Assembly (NCBI RefSeq): GCF_000499385.1
Contig: NW_013651920.1
Span: forward strand, 1-10,549
Length of the DNA stretch: 10,549 nt
Origin: Eimeria necatrix
Taxonomy: Eukaryota; Apicomplexa; Conoidasida; Eucoccidiorida; Eimeriidae
Direction of reading: 5' to 3'
Positions 8,209 to 10,549 of this stretch are shown one piece after another (the first letter of the stretch is position 1; every line of letters begins with the position of its first letter). A program made the position numbers and the translations under genes. The notes below the pieces were generated by a model. It ran no database searches and was not told the DNA's origin. It saw only the letters and a list, made by a program, of their open reading frames with translations.

Positions 8209-8307
8209 CTCAGGCCCTCTGCAGCCCGTCTTCCCCACCGACAAGCCCCGCGGCGGCAGTTTTGCTGCAGCAGCAGGAGGCGCCGCGCAGCGGAGGCGCT
8301 GGGCCCC

Positions 8308-8410
8308 GGGGGCCCCCGCTTGCGGCTTTGCTGCTGCGCTGCAGCAGGTGGGGGGCCCCCGCCTGCGGCTTTGCTGCTGCGCTGCAGCAGGTGTGGGGCC
8401 CCCGCAGTGG
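8308..8410 (+). repeat. 43-bp tandem repeat
   Basis: Two nearly identical units (8308-8350 and 8351-8393) each start GGGGGCCCCCGC, pass through GCGGCTTTGCTGCTGCGCTG and end CAGCAGGTG. A third partial copy begins at 8394. The units differ by one or two bases, so the duplication is recent. Confidence 0.8.
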
Positions 8411-8521
8411 TCCACTGGTCACCTATTTGCGTAGTCTAGCGAGACGGGGGGAGCAGCAGCAGCGCGCGCTGGGAGCAGCAGCAAACGGACAGAAGGGCCG
8501 TTCGCCTCCCCGCAGTCGTTG

Positions 8522-8597
8522 GCTGCTGCTGCTGCTGCGCTGCTGCTGCAGCAGCAGCAGCAGCAGCAGCAGCTGCAGCGGCAGCTGCTGCTGCGCC
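8522..8597 (+). repeat. CTG/CAG inverted repeat
   Basis: CTG-rich, then CAG-rich, then CTG-rich DNA (GCTGCTGCTGCAGCAGCAGC at the first switch) forms nested complementary arms with almost no loop. Confidence 0.75.
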
Positions 8598-8746
8598 TCC
8601 CAAGCGCCTGACGAGGCCGTTTGGCATTTCCTCGTGGCTGCGGCGCCGCTGAACTTGAGTTGCATTGGAAGCAATTAAAAACATTAAAAATAAATAGTTG
8701 TTTGAGCGTTTTTGGAAGTTGCAGAGCCCGCTTTCCCCGTGCGCGC

Positions 8747-8840
8747 GGTGTACGTACACCCCGCGAGCTGCACGTACACCCCGCGAGGTGTACGTACACC
8801 CCGCGCGGTGTACGTACACCTCGCGGGGTGTATGCGCAGC
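8747..8840. repeat. 20-bp-period array of palindrome GGTGTACGTACACC
   Basis: Perfect 14-bp palindromes at 8747-8760, 8787-8800 and 8807-8820, a variant at 8767-8780 (GCTGCACGTACACC) and a decayed fifth at 8827-8840 (GGTGTATGCGCAGC). All start exactly 20 bp apart and are separated by CCGCG-type hexamers. Because 20 is not a multiple of 3, the array translates differently in each frame, which argues against a coding origin. A role as a multi-copy protein-binding site is possible but unproven. Confidence 0.8.
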
Positions 8841-8853
8841 TGCGCAGCTGCGC
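8833..8853. repeat. Overlapping GCGCAGCTGCGC palindromes
   Basis: Two overlapping copies of the 12-bp palindrome GCGCAGCTGCGC directly follow the 20-bp array and overlap its decayed fifth unit. Confidence 0.7.
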
Positions 8854-9168
8854 GGCTCGCCAGAAAGCCCAAGTGGAAAGGACATTTAAATTCAAATTAG
8901 TTTTGAATTTGGGGCCTTTTAATTCCCCGAAAAAGCCGAAAAAGTGGCGGAGTTTCGCCGGAGTTTTCGCTGCGCTTTCGCAGGCCGGCTTGAAGTGACA
9001 AACAAAAGAAAAAAGAAACCAAATTGAAAACTTGAAAAGAACCATTTAATGCAACTCGAAGAAGAAATGAAATAAAACGGCAAAGCCTTTGCACTCCGAA
9101 ACAATTCCTTTCGAAACTTTATAAAATCAACTCCCCAGTCCGGGGCCCACGAACCCGCAGCCAAAGAG

Positions 9169-9222
9169 CTGCAGCAGCAGCAGCAGCAGCTGCTGCTGCT
9201 GCTGCTGCTGCTGCAGCAGCAT
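9169..9222 (+). repeat. CAG/CTG near-perfect inverted repeat
   Basis: A run of about seven CAG triplets joins directly to a run of about eight CTG, then CAGCAGC. The arms are complementary with essentially no spacer, so extruded hairpins or a cruciform are possible. Confidence 0.8.
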
Positions 9223-9231
9223 GTACCGCCC

Positions 9232-9261
9232 GTGACCACTGGTCACGCACCACTGGTCACC
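9232..9261. repeat. CCACTGGTCAC motif, paired
   Basis: GTGACCACTGGTCAC (9232-9246) is an odd-length inverted repeat, followed at once by a second CCACTGGTCACC (9250-9261). The same 12 bases, CCACTGGTCACC, occur at 8412-8423. Confidence 0.6.
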
Positions 9262-9337
9262 TCGCTGCAGCGGCTCCCCAGAGCTCCAGAAGGTCCCAAT
9301 TGAGCCGCTAAGACTGCTGCGAGCTCCGCTGCTGCCT

Positions 9338-9342
9338 TTGCT

Positions 9343-9372
<30 letters not shown>
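9338..9372 (+). repeat. CAG tract
   Basis: CTGCAG followed by about ten CAG triplets, 30 bases below the stop codon of the minus-strand gene, so probably in its 3' untranslated region, where the transcript would read CUG. Confidence 0.75.
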
Positions 9373-9375
<3 letters not shown>

Positions 9376-9400
9376 TTGGATGGAGGGCTCTTTTGGCCCT

Positions 9401-9496
9401 TCAGTTGCCACTGGAGAGACACGAGCAAGGGCACAAGTCTTCTTCCCTTTCGCTTTGCGTGTCTGTCTCCCTGGCTGCTGCTTTTTGCTGCTGCTG

Positions 9497-9532
<36 letters not shown>

Positions 9533-9849
9533 CGCAGCAGCAGCAGCCTGCTGCAGGCCGCGGGCGAGCTGCAGCACGTCCTCGACGAGCTGCTGCTGCT
9601 GCTGCTGCTCCAAGTCCGCAGGAGCTGCCAAAGTCTTCACACATTCTGTGAAGCAAGAAATCAAAGTCTGCAGCGCGGGCAGCGAAAGAACTGGAGAAGC
9701 AGCAGCAGCAAGGCAGCAGCAAATTGCTGCTTCTCTTTCTGCTGCTGCTGCTGCGCTGTAGGCCAGCGAAGACACGCAGCCCAGCAGGCTCGACAGCAGC
9801 AGCTGCAGGCACCGCCGGTAGTACGGCAGCAGCAGACTCTCCACGCACA

Positions 9850-9893
<44 letters not shown>

Positions 9894-9925
9894 GCGGACA
9901 CTGGCGGCCCCGCCAATGCGGCCTT

Positions 9926-9956
<31 letters not shown>

Positions 9957-10004
9957 GTGGAGCCGCCTGCAGGCGAAAGGAGACCCCAAGACAGCCCTTT
10001 TTCG

Positions 10005-10072
<68 letters not shown>

Positions 10073-10200
10073 AGAGCTGCCGGGGGAAAGCGGGCAGCTT
10101 TTAACTGAGAGGGGCCCCTCCCCAGAACTGGGGGGCCCCCCAAGGGGCCCCCAAGGAGAGTTGGGGGCGCACTGGAGCTGTTTCTTCTCTGGGGGGCCCA
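9401..10200 (-). CDS. Last exon of a minus-strand gene with Gln/Ala/Ser runs, function unknown
   Basis: The frame is open for 265 codons from the proposed acceptor (minus CAG at 10203-10201) to TGA at 9403-9401. In order it contains a basic/Gly-Pro start (GPPEKKQLQCAPNSPWGP), polyGln (10007-10069), polyAla (about 9928-9954), polyGln (9851-9892), then about 80 non-repetitive residues (9850-9611). These read CVESLLLPYYRRCLQLLLSS and later SLPALQTLISCFTECVKTL, look helical, and are rich in Leu and Cys. A short polyGln, LVEDVLQLARGL, a Ser run and an acidic/Cys tail (SEREEDLCPCSCLSSGN) follow. The 80-residue stretch reads better than any competing frame. I do not recognise the family. No ATG starts this frame, so at least one upstream exon is needed. 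Introns within the repeats cannot be excluded. Confidence 0.5.
9471..9610 (+). repeat. CTG and CAG tracts within the minus-strand exon
   Basis: CTG run (about 9473-9529), CAG run (9530-9548) and CTG run (9590-9607). In the minus coding frame they give the Ser run, the polyAla and the polyGln of the C-terminal third. The three tracts encode different residues because each sits in a different phase relative to the frame. Confidence 0.7.
10109..10200. repeat. G/C-block palindromes
   Basis: Clustered GGGGCCCC, GGGGGGCCCCCC and related self-complementary blocks (10110-10154 and 10191-10199), encoding Gly-Pro-rich residues in the minus-strand exon. Similar GGGGGCCCCC blocks start the 43-bp units at 8308 and lie near 10520. 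Confidence 0.55.
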
Positions 10201-10208
10201 CTGCACAC

Positions 10209-10315
10209 AAACCCTAAACCCTAAACCCTAAACCCTAAACCCTAAACCCTAAACCCTCCTAAGCATTAAACCCTATCAAGCCCTTCTAAACCCTAAACCC
10301 TAAACCCTAAACCCT
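10209..10315 (+). repeat. Interstitial telomere-like AAACCCT repeats
   Basis: Seven perfect AAACCCT units (10209-10257), one isolated unit (10268-10274) and four more (10288-10315); on the minus strand TTTAGGG/AGGGTTT. Non-telomeric DNA flanks both sides, so this is not the chromosome end. In the minus-strand gene model the whole tract lies inside a 133-bp intron (10201-10333). Confidence 0.9.
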
Positions 10316-10333
10316 CGGCGGTTGGTTTCTCAC

Positions 10334-10549
10334 GTTTTCTTTTCTTGGGGCTTCTGCAGGGAGCTTTGGCCCTGGTGTAAGTCTCCTGCTGCAGCTGGAG
10401 TCTGCCGAAGTCCTTTTCTTCTGCTGCTACGCGTCTGTCGCTGCTGCTGTCCGCAGCAGCACTTTCCGGGGTGCTGTTAAGAATGACAACTTTGGCGCCG
10501 AAGGCGCTGACAGCGTGGCCCCCGGGGGCCCCCCCCCCCTTGCTGCTCT
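10334..10549 (-). CDS. Probable upstream exon of the same minus-strand gene (partial)
   Basis: The frame is open from the window edge to a GTGAGA donor (minus, 10333-10328). It reads ...HAVSAFGAKVVILNSTPE..., AAEEKDFGRLQLQQETY and ends CRSPKKRKR. It has no start codon in the window. The donor leaves one base, and the acceptor at 10200 supplies two, giving CTG (Leu) and the exact frame of the last exon. The basic PKKRKR beside the junction resembles a nuclear localisation signal. A competing plus-strand reading exists: acceptor TTCTGCAG at about 10353-10360 and an open frame with FRGAVKNDNFGAEGADSVAP. Strand is therefore not certain. Confidence 0.42.

Larger units (their letters stand above)
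7964..9400. other. Repeat-rich spacer between convergent genes
   Basis: Open frames here (for example 7970-8434 and 8419-9045) exist on both strands because CAG/CTG and palindromic repeats carry no stops; none has a non-repetitive core that looks like protein. The A/T-rich part 8660-8700 contains AATAAA (8689-8694), and 9071-9076 is a second plus-strand AATAAA. Either could be a poly(A) signal for a plus transcript, but they lie 0.7 and 1.1 kb from the exon 4 stop. I call no gene here. Confidence 0.4.

Noticed and set aside
7970..8434. 154-codon plus frame and 151-codon minus frame over the same DNA
   Set aside because: Both are open only because CAG/CTG and G/C repeats lack stops; no non-repetitive protein-like core.
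8747..8840. CRISPR array or coding repeat (frames giving YTPRGV-type repeats)
   Set aside because: The spacers are 6-bp near-identical hexamers, not unique spacers. A 20-bp period shifts frame at each unit, so no stable protein repeat results.
8621..9045. Open frames on both strands across the palindrome array
   Set aside because: Palindromic repeats give similar peptides on both strands; no start context, splice sites or conserved-looking segment.
10209..10315. Chromosome end (telomere)
   Set aside because: Only 12 units in three short blocks, with complex G/C-rich and coding-like DNA on both sides; interstitial.

Overview
The window looks like nuclear DNA of an Eimeria species (apicomplexan coccidian). 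Three things point there: dense CAG/CTG trinucleotide tracts in coding and non-coding DNA, interstitial AAACCCT (TTTAGGG-type) telomere-like repeats, and intron-containing genes with G/C-rich exons. Nothing bacterial is visible. Gene models and family assignments below come from reading the sequence by eye, not from searches.

Positions 1 to about 3,870 have almost no trinucleotide repeats and no intact gene. On the minus strand, several broken reading frames line up, in the right order, with the pol polyprotein of a Ty3/gypsy (Metaviridae, chromovirus-like) LTR retrotransposon: reverse transcriptase (about 3,740-2,944), weak RNase H (about 2,720-2,590), integrase zinc domain (about 2,300-2,097), integrase core (about 2,085-1,730) and integrase C-terminal region (about 1,550-1,230). 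The copy is full of stops and frameshifts, and its catalytic acids appear to be gone.

From about 3,900 the base composition changes and CAG-type words appear. After about 1.2 kb with no convincing gene, a four-exon plus-strand gene (5,164-7,963) encodes a 400-residue protein I do not recognise. Its exons lack amino-acid runs, while each of its three introns is packed with a different repeat. Two of the three introns end in (CTG)nCAG.

Positions 7,964-9,400 are repeat-rich spacer: CAG/CTG tracts and inverted pairs, a 43-bp tandem repeat, and a 20-bp-period array of a 14-bp palindrome that also occurs once inside intron 1 of the plus-strand gene.

Positions 9,401-10,549 are best read as the 3' part of a minus-strand gene running off the right edge. 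It has a long last exon rich in Gln/Ala/Ser runs, a 133-bp intron holding the telomere-like repeats, and an upstream exon with no start codon inside the window. The two genes converge on the 7,964-9,400 spacer. I see no functional link between them.
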